A stretch of DNA of 64,000 nucleotides, from contig NZ_LN831197.1 of the NCBI RefSeq assembly GCF_001375535.1, positions 3,204,780 to 3,268,779 of the forward strand. The letters run 5' to 3'. This document shows, piece after piece, positions 24,838-33,504 of the stretch. The translations under genes and the position numbers were made by a program. Numbering within the stretch: position 1 is the first letter of the stretch; every line of letters starts with the position of its first letter. Below the pieces are notes generated by a model. The model searched no databases. It was not told the DNA's origin and saw only the letters and a list, made by a program, of their open reading frames with translations. The stretch is from Bacillus niameyensis. Lineage in GTDB: Bacteria > Bacillota > Bacilli > Bacillales > Bacillaceae_C.

Positions 24838-25590
24838 ATGCCTAATTACAAACTGTTAGCCCTTGATTTGGATGGAACTACATTGACAGATGATAAGCGA
24901 ATTACAGATGAAACAAAGAAGTGGATTCGCCAAGCGACAAATGAAGGGGTAACTGTTATTTTCGCCACTGGACGTGGCATTCAAACGACAATTGACTACT
25001 GGAAGGAATTAGCTCTAGAGTCACCAATGGTTTTAGTCAATGGAGCAGAAATTTGGAAAGGCCCAGAGCAAGTTTGGGAGCGATACTTTCTTAACCAAGA
25101 CGATTTACGTTGGCTCCATGACAAAGCAGAGCAGGCAGGAGTTCACTATTGGGGCTATAGTGTGGAAAGTTTTACAAATAAACATAGTTGGACAACTGAA
25201 ATGTTTGAAAGAAAATGGCTAAAGTTTGGAATGAGCGATACGAATGAAGCTAAAATTACAGAGATTCGCGAACTTTTGCAAAAGCGAGGTACATTAGAAA
25301 TAACTTGTTCAGCTCCTACTAATATAGAAATCTCAGTAAAGGGGATTTCTAAAGAAACAGGTGTAAGAAGGGTATGTGAGTTACTTAATATCACTATGGA
25401 TCAGGTTATGGCTATTGGTGATAATCTGAATGACGAGCGATTAATCCGTGCAGCAGGTCTTGGTGTTGCAATGGGAAATGGTGATGAGTCATTGAAAAAG
25501 GCAGCGGACGTTGTAACAGGGACGAATGAAGATAATGGCGTAGCCAAAGCGATTGAACGTTATTTGTTGGGGACTTATGTAAAATCATAA
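24838..25590 (+). CDS. Cof-type HAD phosphatase, copy B
   Basis: A 250-residue close paralogue of the product at 15314: both open with NYKLLALDLDGTTLTDDK and share long blocks such as MVLVNGAEIWKGP, WLKFGM, KETGVRRVC and MAIGDNLND. By eye roughly two thirds of residues are identical. The HAD motifs are intact in both. An AAGGAGA site precedes the ATG. The two copies lie 9.5 kb apart in one island, each next to a phosphodiester-cleaving enzyme, so they probably process related but distinct phosphorylated products. A terminator follows. Confidence 0.88.
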   Translation: MPNYKLLALDLDGTTLTDDKRITDETKKWIRQATNEGVTVIFATGRGIQTTIDYWKELALESPMVLVNGAEIWKGPEQVWERYFLNQDDLRWLHDKAEQAGVHYWGYSVESFTNKHSWTTEMFERKWLKFGMSDTNEAKITEIRELLQKRGTLEITCSAPTNIEISVKGISKETGVRRVCELLNITMDQVMAIGDNLNDERLIRAAGLGVAMGNGDESLKKAADVVTGTNEDNGVAKAIERYLLGTYVKS

Positions 25591-25624
25591 TTCATAAATA
25601 TAATAGGTTGAAGTTTCTTTTTGA

Positions 25625-25676
25625 AAGTGGTGGCGAATCTCTATTGCAAAGATAGGGATTTGCCATCACTTTTTTC
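25625..25676 (+). terminator. Terminator after HAD copy B
   Basis: AAGTGGTGGCGAATC pairs imperfectly with GATTTGCCATCACTT, the inner part also pairs, and TTTTTT follows. Confidence 0.88.
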
Positions 25677-25870
25677 CTAACATATAAATGAATATTCGTA
25701 AAAAATCCTCTTTCTAAATAAGGCTCCCGTAATCAATTGTTAAGCGATTACACCATTTCCTTTACAAAATCTTTACATTCCTTAATATTTACATTTCTAT
25801 TGTTCTTATTTAAGATGGGAAAGGGAAGAGTGAAATATGTCGAAATGAATAAATTATTAGGGGAGAAGAC

Positions 25871-27496
25871 ATGGACTTGCAAGCATTGCTTTTTACATTT
25901 TTTGGTGGCTTGGGGATTTTCCTTTATGGTATTAAAAGCATGGGGGATGGTCTTCAAAAGGTTGCAGGTGATGGACTAAGAGATTTATTAGATCGATTTA
26001 CAACAAAGCCGATAATGGGTGTGTTAACAGGTATACTTGTAACAGTCTTAATACAATCAAGTTCCGGAACAACCGTACTGACGGTAGGTCTTGTAACAGC
26101 TGGTTTTATGACTCTTAGACAAGCGATCGGTGTCATCATGGGTGCCAATATTGGTACAACTGTAACGGCTTTTATTATTGGTGTTGATGTTGGTGAGTAT
26201 GCTTTACCTATTTTAGCATTAGGTGCTTTTCTTATATTCTTCTTTAAAAATCATAAGATCAATAATTTTGGTCAAGTTTTCTTTGGATTTGGAGCTTTAT
26301 TCTTTGGTTTAAATTTAATGGGTGACGCTATGAAGCCACTCCGAGATGCACAAGCATTTATTGATATGATGGTCAGTTTAGGGGAAACCCCAATATTAGG
26401 TGCTGGCATCGGGGCGCTCTTTACGATGGTTGTTCAAAGTTCATCAGCATCTGTCGCACTATTGCAAACTTTGTATGATCAAAATGTTGTTACATTACAA
26501 ACAGCCCTACCGATTCTTTTTGGGGAAAATATTGGTACAACGATTACCGCTGTTTTAGCTTCAATAGGTGCTTCTATTTCAGCTAGGAGAGCGGCGGCTA
26601 CACATGTTCTTTTTAATTTAATTGGGACGATACTAGTCCTTATATTGCTTACACCATTTACTCATTTGATAGAGTTTTTCCAATCAGGTTTGGACTTGAA
26701 TAATAAAATGACCATTGCCTTTGCACATGGGACGTTTAACATTACTAATACGGTTATCCAATTTCCTTTCATAGCGGGTCTAGCTTGGATTGTGACAAAG
26801 CTGGTACCTGGTGAAGATACTGCTATTGAGCATAAGGCTATTCATTTAGGGGAACAGTTTATCCGTCAATCGCCTTCTGTTGCTTTGGGACAAGGGAAAA
26901 AGGAAGTATTGCGGATGGCTGAACTAACTGAAAAGGGAATGGATGAAGTCGGTACGTATTTTAAAACGCAAAATAAAAAACAACGTGAATTACTTCCACA
27001 AATCGAAGATGCTCTTAATAATTTAGATAAGACAATTACAGAATATTTAATGCAAGTTTCTTACCATTCTTTATCGGATCAAGATTTGAAAACACACCAT
27101 GTGTTAATGGATTCAGTGATTAACTTGGAAAGAATCGGGGATCATATCGAAAATATTATGGAATTGATCGATATTCAGATCCAAAATAAGGTGAAATTTT
27201 CTGAGTCAGCTCTAGCTGATCTAGATGAGATGTTTGGGTTAACGATCTCTACGTTAAGACAGGCTATAAATGCATTAGAGAATAACGATATCGAACAAGC
27301 CCAAGCTGTTCGAGAAAAGGAAATTCTTATTGATAAAATGGAGCGGGAACTTCGCAAAAACCATATCCTGCGCCTAAATGAAAATCAATGTACTGGAACT
27401 GCAGGAATTGTATATGTTGATATTGTAAGTAACCTTGAGCGAATCGGTGACCATGCAGTGAATATTGCAGATGGGGTTATTGGTGAGGATAAGTAA
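25871..27496 (+). CDS. Na+/phosphate cotransporter with PhoU-like tail
   Basis: The 541-residue protein has the duplicated Na/Pi-cotransporter core in its first 310 residues, with paired motifs QSSSGTTVL and QSSSASVAL, one in each repeat. Residues about 340-540 form a helical PhoU-like domain (NLERIGDHIENI and NLERIGDHAVNI repeats). NptA-type proteins move phosphate with sodium and can run either way. Its place at the end of a phosphodiester-degrading island suggests phosphate balance or export of excess phosphate. The ATG follows AGGGGAGA. Confidence 0.92.
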   Translation: MDLQALLFTFFGGLGIFLYGIKSMGDGLQKVAGDGLRDLLDRFTTKPIMGVLTGILVTVLIQSSSGTTVLTVGLVTAGFMTLRQAIGVIMGANIGTTVTAFIIGVDVGEYALPILALGAFLIFFFKNHKINNFGQVFFGFGALFFGLNLMGDAMKPLRDAQAFIDMMVSLGETPILGAGIGALFTMVVQSSSASVALLQTLYDQNVVTLQTALPILFGENIGTTITAVLASIGASISARRAAATHVLFNLIGTILVLILLTPFTHLIEFFQSGLDLNNKMTIAFAHGTFNITNTVIQFPFIAGLAWIVTKLVPGEDTAIEHKAIHLGEQFIRQSPSVALGQGKKEVLRMAELTEKGMDEVGTYFKTQNKKQRELLPQIEDALNNLDKTITEYLMQVSYHSLSDQDLKTHHVLMDSVINLERIGDHIENIMELIDIQIQNKVKFSESALADLDEMFGLTISTLRQAINALENNDIEQAQAVREKEILIDKMERELRKNHILRLNENQCTGTAGIVYVDIVSNLERIGDHAVNIADGVIGEDK

Positions 27497-27530
27497 AAAA
27501 ACGTTCGAGTACTATTAAATAGATAGTAAA

Positions 27531-27563
27531 AACGACTAAGTCATGTGCGACTTGGTCGTTTTT
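27531..27563. terminator. Bidirectional terminator between Na/Pi and gntR genes
   Basis: AAAAACGACTAAGTC pairs with GACTTGGTCGTTTTT across ATGTGC, with A/T tails on both sides. Confidence 0.92.
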
Positions 27564-27564
27564 G

Positions 27565-28296
27565 TTAATTTCTAAACACTTTCGAATGTTGTAAATGTAA
27601 CTTTAGCAGCTCCAATGCTTTTTCCTTATTACTTTCTTTTAAGGCATTAATGATGGAACGATGTTCGTGCAATGTTGTTTCCTTTTCAATATCTGTTAAG
27701 GACAAAGAAGGCATATCATTAAAGTATTGTAAAATAATATCCGCAAGTTGGTTGAAGAGTCCATTTCTAGTTGCTTGAATCAATCCCATGTGAAATTCAG
27801 CATCATACCTTTTGAAAGCCTCAGGATCATTCGTTAGTTCCATTTTTTGAATAACCTTTTCAAGAGCTTCCAAATAGCTAGTATCAGTATGGTGAATGAT
27901 TTGTTCAATCGCGGATTTCTCTAGTAAAATCCTCAAATCTAAGAGCTCTTTTACATTTTGATTATTAATCTTCCAAAAATAAAGGAGATGATTAAAGATA
28001 ATACTAGGGTCATCTGTATTTACAAATGCTCCTTCACCATGCCTTATAGTAATCATTCCTGTTGCCTCTAATGAACGCAAAGCCTCTCTAACAACTACAC
28101 GGCTTACATTCAACTGTGCTGATAAATCTCTTTCCGAAGGGAGGCGATCACCAGTTGTTAAGTTGTTTTGGACAATATACTCTCTAAGGTCATCACTTAC
28201 TATTTTACTTAAGGTAAATCGTTCATTGTCTTGAATCGGTTTCAAAGCAATCACCGTCTTATAGTTAGAGTTAATATACAATCTAATGAAAATCAT
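27565..28296 (-). CDS. GntR family regulator, FadR subfamily (1)
   Basis: The product of up to 243 residues has a winged helix (LREYIVQNNLTTGDRLPSER, then VSRVVVREALRSLEATGMI) and an all-helical FadR-type sensing domain with metal-binding His/Asp residues (FHMGLIQATRN, HEHRSIINAL). Such proteins respond to sugar acids and related ligands. The start is uncertain: ATG 28296 has no ribosome site, and a GTG 16 codons later is possible. A perfect palindrome lies 10 bases upstream of the ATG, so the gene is probably autoregulated. It is divergent from nanA together with a second GntR gene. Confidence 0.87.
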   Translation of the reverse strand: MIFIRLYINSNYKTVIALKPIQDNERFTLSKIVSDDLREYIVQNNLTTGDRLPSERDLSAQLNVSRVVVREALRSLEATGMITIRHGEGAFVNTDDPSIIFNHLLYFWKINNQNVKELLDLRILLEKSAIEQIIHHTDTSYLEALEKVIQKMELTNDPEAFKRYDAEFHMGLIQATRNGLFNQLADIILQYFNDMPSLSLTDIEKETTLHEHRSIINALKESNKEKALELLKLHLQHSKVFRN

Positions 28297-28305
28297 GTGC
28301 TGAGG

Positions 28306-28318
28306 GTGGTAATACCAC
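28306..28318. promoter_or_regulatory. FadR-type GntR operator 1
   Basis: GTGGTAATACCAC is a perfect palindrome that fits the FadR-subfamily pattern TNGTNNNACNA. Confidence 0.75.
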
Positions 28319-28398
28319 TACTTCTTACCATATAAAATGAGAGCTCAAAATGCAAGCTCCTTTAGCCTGGAAGAGGTAAATAACAGCTGTTTATTCTG

Positions 28399-29073
28399 TT
28401 AATCACCCAGTAAATGGTAGAGATGACTTATATGATTTCTCATAGCTTCTTTAGCATTTACCTTGTCCTTTTTGATCATATATTCAATTACTAGTTTATG
28501 CTCTTTATAAGAATTTTCGTATTCCTCTATATCCACAACTTCCTCTAATTGATTGGCTTGAAAGTAATCACTGATAATGGAGGACAGCTGAATATATGTT
28601 TCATTGCATGTTGATTCGAACAAGGCTTTATGAAAATAAAGGTCTTCATTTTTCGGCTTCTCACCGAGTTTTGCCTTATGGTATATTAATTCGTTCCATT
28701 TTTCCATTTGCTTGATTTTATTTAAATCATAATGGTTGATCGCAAGTTCGATCGCTCCAAGCTCAAGTACCAATCTTGTATCAACTAATTCTTTAAACTT
28801 TGTTTCGTCAAATTTTAAAAAAGGAGATATATTTTTAAAATACCCTCTAAGGTGAACCTCCTTAACAAAAATTCCAACCCCTTGCCTTATTTCTATAATC
28901 CCTTGGGATTGGAGGGACTTTAAGGCTTCTCTAACAGCCGTTCTGCTTACTCCCAGCATATCTATTATTTCCTTTTCAGTAGGAAGGCGATCCCCAGGTT
29001 GGCACTGTTGGTCGGAAATATAGTTTTTGATCCGGTCAGTTACAATTTCTGATAATGTTTGTTTTCGCTGCAC
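28399..29073 (-). CDS. GntR family regulator, FadR subfamily (2)
   Basis: A 224-residue regulator with an N-terminal winged helix (IKNYISDQQCQPGDRLPTEK, VSRTAVREALKSLQSQGIIE) and a helical FadR-type effector domain (LYFHKALFESTCNETY, YKEHKLVIEYM). It differs clearly from regulator 1, so this is not a simple recent duplication. It is the gene directly divergent from nanA, and the same half-site motif occurs on both sides. Two regulators of one family facing a sialic acid operon may respond to two different ligands or form mixed control. Confidence 0.88.
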   Translation of the reverse strand: MQRKQTLSEIVTDRIKNYISDQQCQPGDRLPTEKEIIDMLGVSRTAVREALKSLQSQGIIEIRQGVGIFVKEVHLRGYFKNISPFLKFDETKFKELVDTRLVLELGAIELAINHYDLNKIKQMEKWNELIYHKAKLGEKPKNEDLYFHKALFESTCNETYIQLSSIISDYFQANQLEEVVDIEEYENSYKEHKLVIEYMIKKDKVNAKEAMRNHISHLYHLLGD

Positions 29074-29146
29074 GACGCTTCACCTATTTTTCTCTTTATT
29101 ATAATATAAGGAATTAATAAAATCCGTTGAAAGTTTTTAAAGGCCG

Positions 29147-29201
29147 TTGACAAAGGTAATGGAAACGCTTAAGTTAGTAATTAAAGACGGTGGTAATACC
29201 A
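29147..29201 (+). promoter_or_regulatory. nanA promoter region with GntR operator 2 and cre-like site
   Basis: TTGACA at 29147-29152 is a good -35; the -10 (TAAGTT at 29170) is weak. GGAAACGCTTAAG (29161-29173) resembles a cre site, matching 11 of 14 positions with its flank. TGGTAATACCA (29191-29201) repeats the operator core of 28308-28317 and would block transcription just past the start. Confidence 0.65.
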
Positions 29202-29236
29202 TAATACAATTAAATATGAAAAGAGATGAATTTTAA

Positions 29237-30154
29237 ATGACTTCTTGGGATTTACAAAAGTTTAAAGGTGTTTTTGTGGCCATGTATTCAGCTTACGATG
29301 TATCAGGAGAAATAAGTGTAAACAGGGTGAAAAAACTAGCAAACTACTATGTTGATTCAGGTGTGAAAGGATTGTACGTAGGTGGTAGCTCTGGAGAGGG
29401 TATTCTTCAATCATCTGATGAAAGAAAAAAAGTATTAGAAGCCATAATGGAAGAGGTTGGCAGTCAACTAACGATAATTGCTCATACTGGGGCTAATTCA
29501 ACGAGGGAAAGTAAAGAATTAGCTATTCATGCAGAAAAATGTGGGGTCGATGCTATTTCTTCTGTACCTGCTATTTATTATCGGTTGTCCGAGCAATCAG
29601 TTGAACGGCATTGGCAAGAAATGATTGATGCTACCTCGCTACCATTTATTATCTACAACATCCCGCAAACTACAGGCTTTCAGCTGACTCAGCCTTTATT
29701 TAAGAGAATGGCTGCCCAAGAGAAGGTAATTGGAATTAAAATGTCGGGTGAAAGCGTCTATGAATTGCAACAGTTTAAAGCAAATGCTGGAAAGGAATTT
29801 TTAGTTTTTAATGGACCAGATGAGCAATTTCTGGGAGGAAGAATTATGGGGGCCGATGGAGGAATTGGTGGGACATATGGTGTGATGCCTGAATTGTTCT
29901 GTCAGTTAGATTCCTATTTTCAAAAGGGAATGATTAAGGAAGCTCAAGCTCTACAAGAAAAAATTAATTCAATTATTACTAGATTGCTAAGTTATCCTTC
30001 CTTGTACGGTGCATGTAAAGCTATCTTAAGCATAAGAGGGATTGAAACAGGAGAACCAAGATTACCGTTATTACCAATCGAAGAAAGTCATTGGGACGAT
30101 TTAAAAGTACTTAATAAGGAAATCGAAGAATCTATTACATTAGTAAAAGGTTAA
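29237..30154 (+). CDS. nanA: N-acetylneuraminate lyase
   Basis: A 305-residue DHDPS-superfamily TIM barrel. GLYVGGSSGEG near residue 44 is the variant typical of N-acetylneuraminate lyase rather than dihydrodipicolinate synthase. The catalytic Tyr lies in IIYNIPQTTGF and the Schiff-base Lys in IGIKMSGES. NanA splits sialic acid into pyruvate and N-acetylmannosamine. It is followed by sialidase and nanE genes, which supports the assignment. The ribosome site before the ATG is weak (AAAAGAGATG). Confidence 0.88.
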   Translation: MTSWDLQKFKGVFVAMYSAYDVSGEISVNRVKKLANYYVDSGVKGLYVGGSSGEGILQSSDERKKVLEAIMEEVGSQLTIIAHTGANSTRESKELAIHAEKCGVDAISSVPAIYYRLSEQSVERHWQEMIDATSLPFIIYNIPQTTGFQLTQPLFKRMAAQEKVIGIKMSGESVYELQQFKANAGKEFLVFNGPDEQFLGGRIMGADGGIGGTYGVMPELFCQLDSYFQKGMIKEAQALQEKINSIITRLLSYPSLYGACKAILSIRGIETGEPRLPLLPIEESHWDDLKVLNKEIEESITLVKG

Positions 30155-30218
30155 TATTCTCTTCGCATTAAGATGAGGATACAAATAGTAGTATGAAAAA
30201 ATGGGAGGATTATATAAA

Positions 30219-31559
30219 ATGGCAACGATCGAAACGCAAGCAATTTTTTATCCGAATTTAGCTGGGTCTAAATCGTATCGCATACCATCAATGATTACAA
30301 CGAAAAGGGGAACAGTTATTGCCGGAATAGATGCACGAATTGTTTCTTCTGCAGATAATCCTAATAAGATCGATACGACTATAAGACGCAGTGAGGATAA
30401 TGGAAAAACATGGGGCCCTATTCAAAAGCTCGTTTCTTTTGCTGGAGAAGGGTTAGATGGTGCCGCAGCTATTGATACAGCGCTCCTGCAAGATGAAACG
30501 ACAGGTACGATTTTCATGATTTATTGTCATACTCCCGGAGGAATTGGTTTGTGGGCGAGCGAACCTGGGATTGGGTTTGATTCAGAAGGTCGGAGACAAT
30601 TATATGATGCAAATGGTAAAGAATTTTTATTATATGATGATGGAGCGGTAACGGACGCAGAAGGTAATCCTACAGACTATATTGTTGATGAGGCAGGATA
30701 TGTCTTTCAAGCAGGAGAAGAATGTGGAAATATCTATTTTAAAAAAGGCATTGATCCGAAAGAAAGTTTACTAGAAGCAAGAACATCCTTTTTACAAATC
30801 ATTCAAAGTGATGATGATGGACTAACTTGGTCAAAACCTAGAGAATTAAATCTCATGGTAAAAGAAGAATGGATGCGATTTATTGGATCGGGACCAGGGT
30901 GCGGGATTCAGTTGAAACATGGTGAGAAAAAGGGCCGTCTTGTTTTTCCGATTTATTTCGCTAATGAAGCAAACTGCTTGTCTTGTGCTTGTATTTACAG
31001 TGATGACCACGGGATGACTTGGAAACGTGGGGAATCACCAAATGATGGCAGAGTAGTAGATGGCGAAGAATTAACAGCGGAGACAATCTCAAAGGAAAAA
31101 CAATTTTTAACTGAATCTCAAGTTATTCAGCTTCCGACAGGTGAGTTAAAATATTATTTAAGAAACCACTATGGACTTCAAAGAACGGCGGTTACGACGA
31201 GCACAGATGGTGGTGAAACTTGGGGAGAAGTAATCTTTGATGATGCTTTGCTTGATCCGATCTGTCAATCCAGCGTCATTCTTTATCCAGATTTGGGAGA
31301 TGGAAAAGATCGTGTTCTATTCTCAAATCCTGCTGATGAAAAGGCAAGAATAAATGGAACCATCCGCCTTAGTGAGGATGGTGGCAAGACTTGGCCGTAT
31401 AGTAAAGTGATCGAGGAGGGCGGCTACAGCTATTCTTGTCTAACTGTCTTAAATAATGGCGAAGTGGGCGTTCTTTATGAGCGCATTAAAGATCATAGTG
31501 ATTGGAGCAAAATAGAAATAGCGTTTGGCACTTTCACGTTAGATTGGTTAAAATCATAA
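30219..31559 (+). CDS. Sialidase (BNR/Asp-box), cytoplasmic by sequence
   Basis: The 446-residue protein is a six-bladed sialidase. The N-terminal RIP motif is YRIPSM, and five Asp boxes are seen: SEDNGKTWG, SDDDGLTWS, SDDHGMTWK, STDGGETWG and SEDGGKTWP. ATG 30219 is preferred since GGGAGGA precedes it; the ATG at 30201 overlaps that site. The protein opens MATIETQAIFYPNLAGSKSY with no signal peptide, whereas most bacterial sialidases are exported. It would therefore act on sialylated compounds after import. A terminator follows it. Confidence 0.9.
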   Translation: MATIETQAIFYPNLAGSKSYRIPSMITTKRGTVIAGIDARIVSSADNPNKIDTTIRRSEDNGKTWGPIQKLVSFAGEGLDGAAAIDTALLQDETTGTIFMIYCHTPGGIGLWASEPGIGFDSEGRRQLYDANGKEFLLYDDGAVTDAEGNPTDYIVDEAGYVFQAGEECGNIYFKKGIDPKESLLEARTSFLQIIQSDDDGLTWSKPRELNLMVKEEWMRFIGSGPGCGIQLKHGEKKGRLVFPIYFANEANCLSCACIYSDDHGMTWKRGESPNDGRVVDGEELTAETISKEKQFLTESQVIQLPTGELKYYLRNHYGLQRTAVTTSTDGGETWGEVIFDDALLDPICQSSVILYPDLGDGKDRVLFSNPADEKARINGTIRLSEDGGKTWPYSKVIEEGGYSYSCLTVLNNGEVGVLYERIKDHSDWSKIEIAFGTFTLDWLKS

Positions 31560-31565
31560 TAAGAG

Positions 31566-31609
31566 AAGCCTTGCCCTTGCTCTTGTAAACAAGTGGGCAA
31601 GGCTTTTTA
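31566..31609 (+). terminator. Terminator after the sialidase gene
   Basis: AAGCCTTGCCC pairs with GGGCAAGGCTT over an 18-base loop, then TTTT. nanE lies beyond it, so nanE expression depends on read-through or its own promoter. Confidence 0.85.
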
Positions 31610-31644
31610 AAAGGAACATAAATTTTCAATAAGGATTTGATGTA

Positions 31645-32334
31645 ATGAAAGGGAGAGACTTTTTTGGAACGATCCATCATAAATTGATCGTATCTTGCCA
31701 GGCTTTAGAGGATGAGCCCTTACACGGGTCGGAAATGATGGCCAAAATGGCACAAGCTGCAAAAGAGGGTGGTGCGGTTGCAATCCGCAGCAATTCTGCT
31801 GTTGATGTTGCTGCAATTAAGGCACAAACAGGACTGCCAATTATTGCTTTATTGAAGAGGAATTATCCTGGTAGCGAAGTGTTCATTACGGCAACCTTGA
31901 AGGAAGTAAAGGAATTACTCGAAGTGAAACCAGATGTGATTGCACTAGATGCAACAATCCGAAAAAGGCCAAATGATGAGAAGCTTAAGGATTTGGTCCA
32001 ATTTATTCATGATGAGAGTGACACGCTCGTCATGGCTGATATCGCAACGATAAAGGATGCAGAATATGCGATTGAATGTGGTGTTGATATGTTATCGACT
32101 ACTTTATCGGGCTATACAGCGGATAGTCCTAGTCTTGTGGGACCTGATTTTGAGCTTGTAAAGGAAGTATCTAATATTTCGTCGCTTCCTGTCATAGCTG
32201 AAGGGAGAATTCATACCCCTGAGCAAGCAAGGAAGATGATTGAATTAGGAGCTTGGTCAATTGTTGTCGGCGGTGCGATTACACGTCCACAGTTGATAAC
32301 AAAGTCATTTGTGGACGGTATTCAGGGAGTTTAG
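31645..32334 (+). CDS. nanE: N-acetylmannosamine-6-phosphate 2-epimerase
   Basis: A 229-residue NanE TIM barrel with the family blocks LIVSCQALEDEPLHGSEMMA, GAVAIRSNS, PIIALLKRNYPGS, ALDATIRKRP and PVIAEGRIHTPEQA. It converts ManNAc-6-P to GlcNAc-6-P. The ATG at 31645 has AAGGA eleven bases upstream. The ManNAc kinase (NanK) that should lie between NanA and NanE in the pathway is not present in this window, and no dedicated sialic acid transporter is adjacent. Confidence 0.93.
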   Translation: MKGRDFFGTIHHKLIVSCQALEDEPLHGSEMMAKMAQAAKEGGAVAIRSNSAVDVAAIKAQTGLPIIALLKRNYPGSEVFITATLKEVKELLEVKPDVIALDATIRKRPNDEKLKDLVQFIHDESDTLVMADIATIKDAEYAIECGVDMLSTTLSGYTADSPSLVGPDFELVKEVSNISSLPVIAEGRIHTPEQARKMIELGAWSIVVGGAITRPQLITKSFVDGIQGV

Positions 32335-32336
32335 AA

Positions 32337-32378
32337 AGAAAAAAGATCAACGACTATAACGCGCGTTGATCCTTTTTT
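32337..32378. terminator. Bidirectional terminator between nanE and zupT
   Basis: AAAAAAGATCAACG pairs with CGTTGATCCTTTTTT across about 10 bases. Confidence 0.88.
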
Positions 32379-32382
32379 CATC

Positions 32383-33192
32383 TTAAATAATGAGCAAGAG
32401 ACTTAAAGCCATCACGACCATACCACTAATTAACCCGAAAATGGATGTATGTGCTTCATCATATTTTTTGGCTGCAGGCAGTAAACCGTCAAGGGAAATA
32501 AATACCATAATCCCTGCTACTGCAGAGAAAATAATTCCGAACATAATATCATTTAGAAAAGGCATTAAAATTAAGAATGCGACGAGGGCACCGATCGGTT
32601 CTGCCAGACCTGATAGGAAAGACAGTCGAAAGGCCTTCATTCGGTTACCAGTGGAAAAGTAAACCGGGACAGCAACTGCAATTCCTTCAGGTATATTGTG
32701 AATGGCAATCGCAATGGCGATCGCAACTCCAAGTGATGGATCCTGTAGCGCCGCCGTAAATGTCGCAATTCCTTCAGGGAAATTGTGAATACCAATTGCT
32801 AATGCCGTAAAGGTACCCATCTTTAATAATGCAGGGTCCTTAAGTCCCTTTTGTGGTTTATTCATTTCCTCGACTTTTTTCAATTCATGAGGGTTGCTTT
32901 GCTTAGGTACAAACTGGTCAATTAAGGCAATGACGAGCATCCCTCCGAAAAAGCCGCCGACAGTTGCCCAATTTCCTGATTCTACGCCTAATGCCGCAGT
33001 TAAAGCGTCCTTGGCCTTTGCAAATATTTCAATCATCGATACATAAATCATAACCCCGGCTGAAAAGCCAAGTGAAAAGGAAAGAAACTTCGTATTCGTT
33101 GTTGATGTAAAAAGTGCGAACAGGCTGCCTACTCCTGTTGCTAGACCTGCCATAAGTGTTAATCCAAATGCAATCCACAGATTCCCAGACAT
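32383..33192 (-). CDS. zupT: ZIP family zinc/metal transporter ZupT
   Basis: The 269-residue membrane protein has eight hydrophobic segments. The metal-binding helices read HNFPEGIATF and HNIPEGIAVAVPVYF, the standard pair of HN-PEG motifs in ZIP transporters of the ZupT type. A charged loop (KQSNPHELKKVEEMNKPQKG) lies between helices 3 and 4. It imports Zn2+ and other divalent metals. AAGGAG precedes the ATG. It is transcribed alone toward nanE. Confidence 0.93.
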   Translation of the reverse strand: MSGNLWIAFGLTLMAGLATGVGSLFALFTSTTNTKFLSFSLGFSAGVMIYVSMIEIFAKAKDALTAALGVESGNWATVGGFFGGMLVIALIDQFVPKQSNPHELKKVEEMNKPQKGLKDPALLKMGTFTALAIGIHNFPEGIATFTAALQDPSLGVAIAIAIAIHNIPEGIAVAVPVYFSTGNRMKAFRLSFLSGLAEPIGALVAFLILMPFLNDIMFGIIFSAVAGIMVFISLDGLLPAAKKYDEAHTSIFGLISGMVVMALSLLLII

Positions 33193-33504
33193 TAAACGTT
33201 AACTCCTTCGCGGGTTATATGACATGATATTTTATATGCAAAAAACTATTTTTGTTGCTATTGGTAAACAATTTTAATTATAGCAAACCTTTTAGATTAA
33301 TAGATTGATTCAGCTAAATATATTTTAACTATTCTTCAATAGCTAATAAACGGAATAATTGTAATTCATTGGGAAAGTTATAACTTAACTTTCCATCGAA
33401 CTTGAGATTGTATTCTTATTTTGCTGCAAGGTAAAAGATTTATGTTTAATCCCTTTAAATAAAGGAAAACTAACGATATCTTACTGTAAAGGGAGTTCAA
33501 TCCA
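33193..33504. other. Divergent intergenic region zupT / aldehyde dehydrogenase
   Basis: No gene is seen in these 312 bases. A near-palindrome GGAAAGTTATAACTTAACTT at 33371-33390 extends to TTTCC and may be an operator for the dehydrogenase gene. AAAGGGAG is the ribosome site for the ATG at 33505. I found no clear promoter. Confidence 0.35.
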
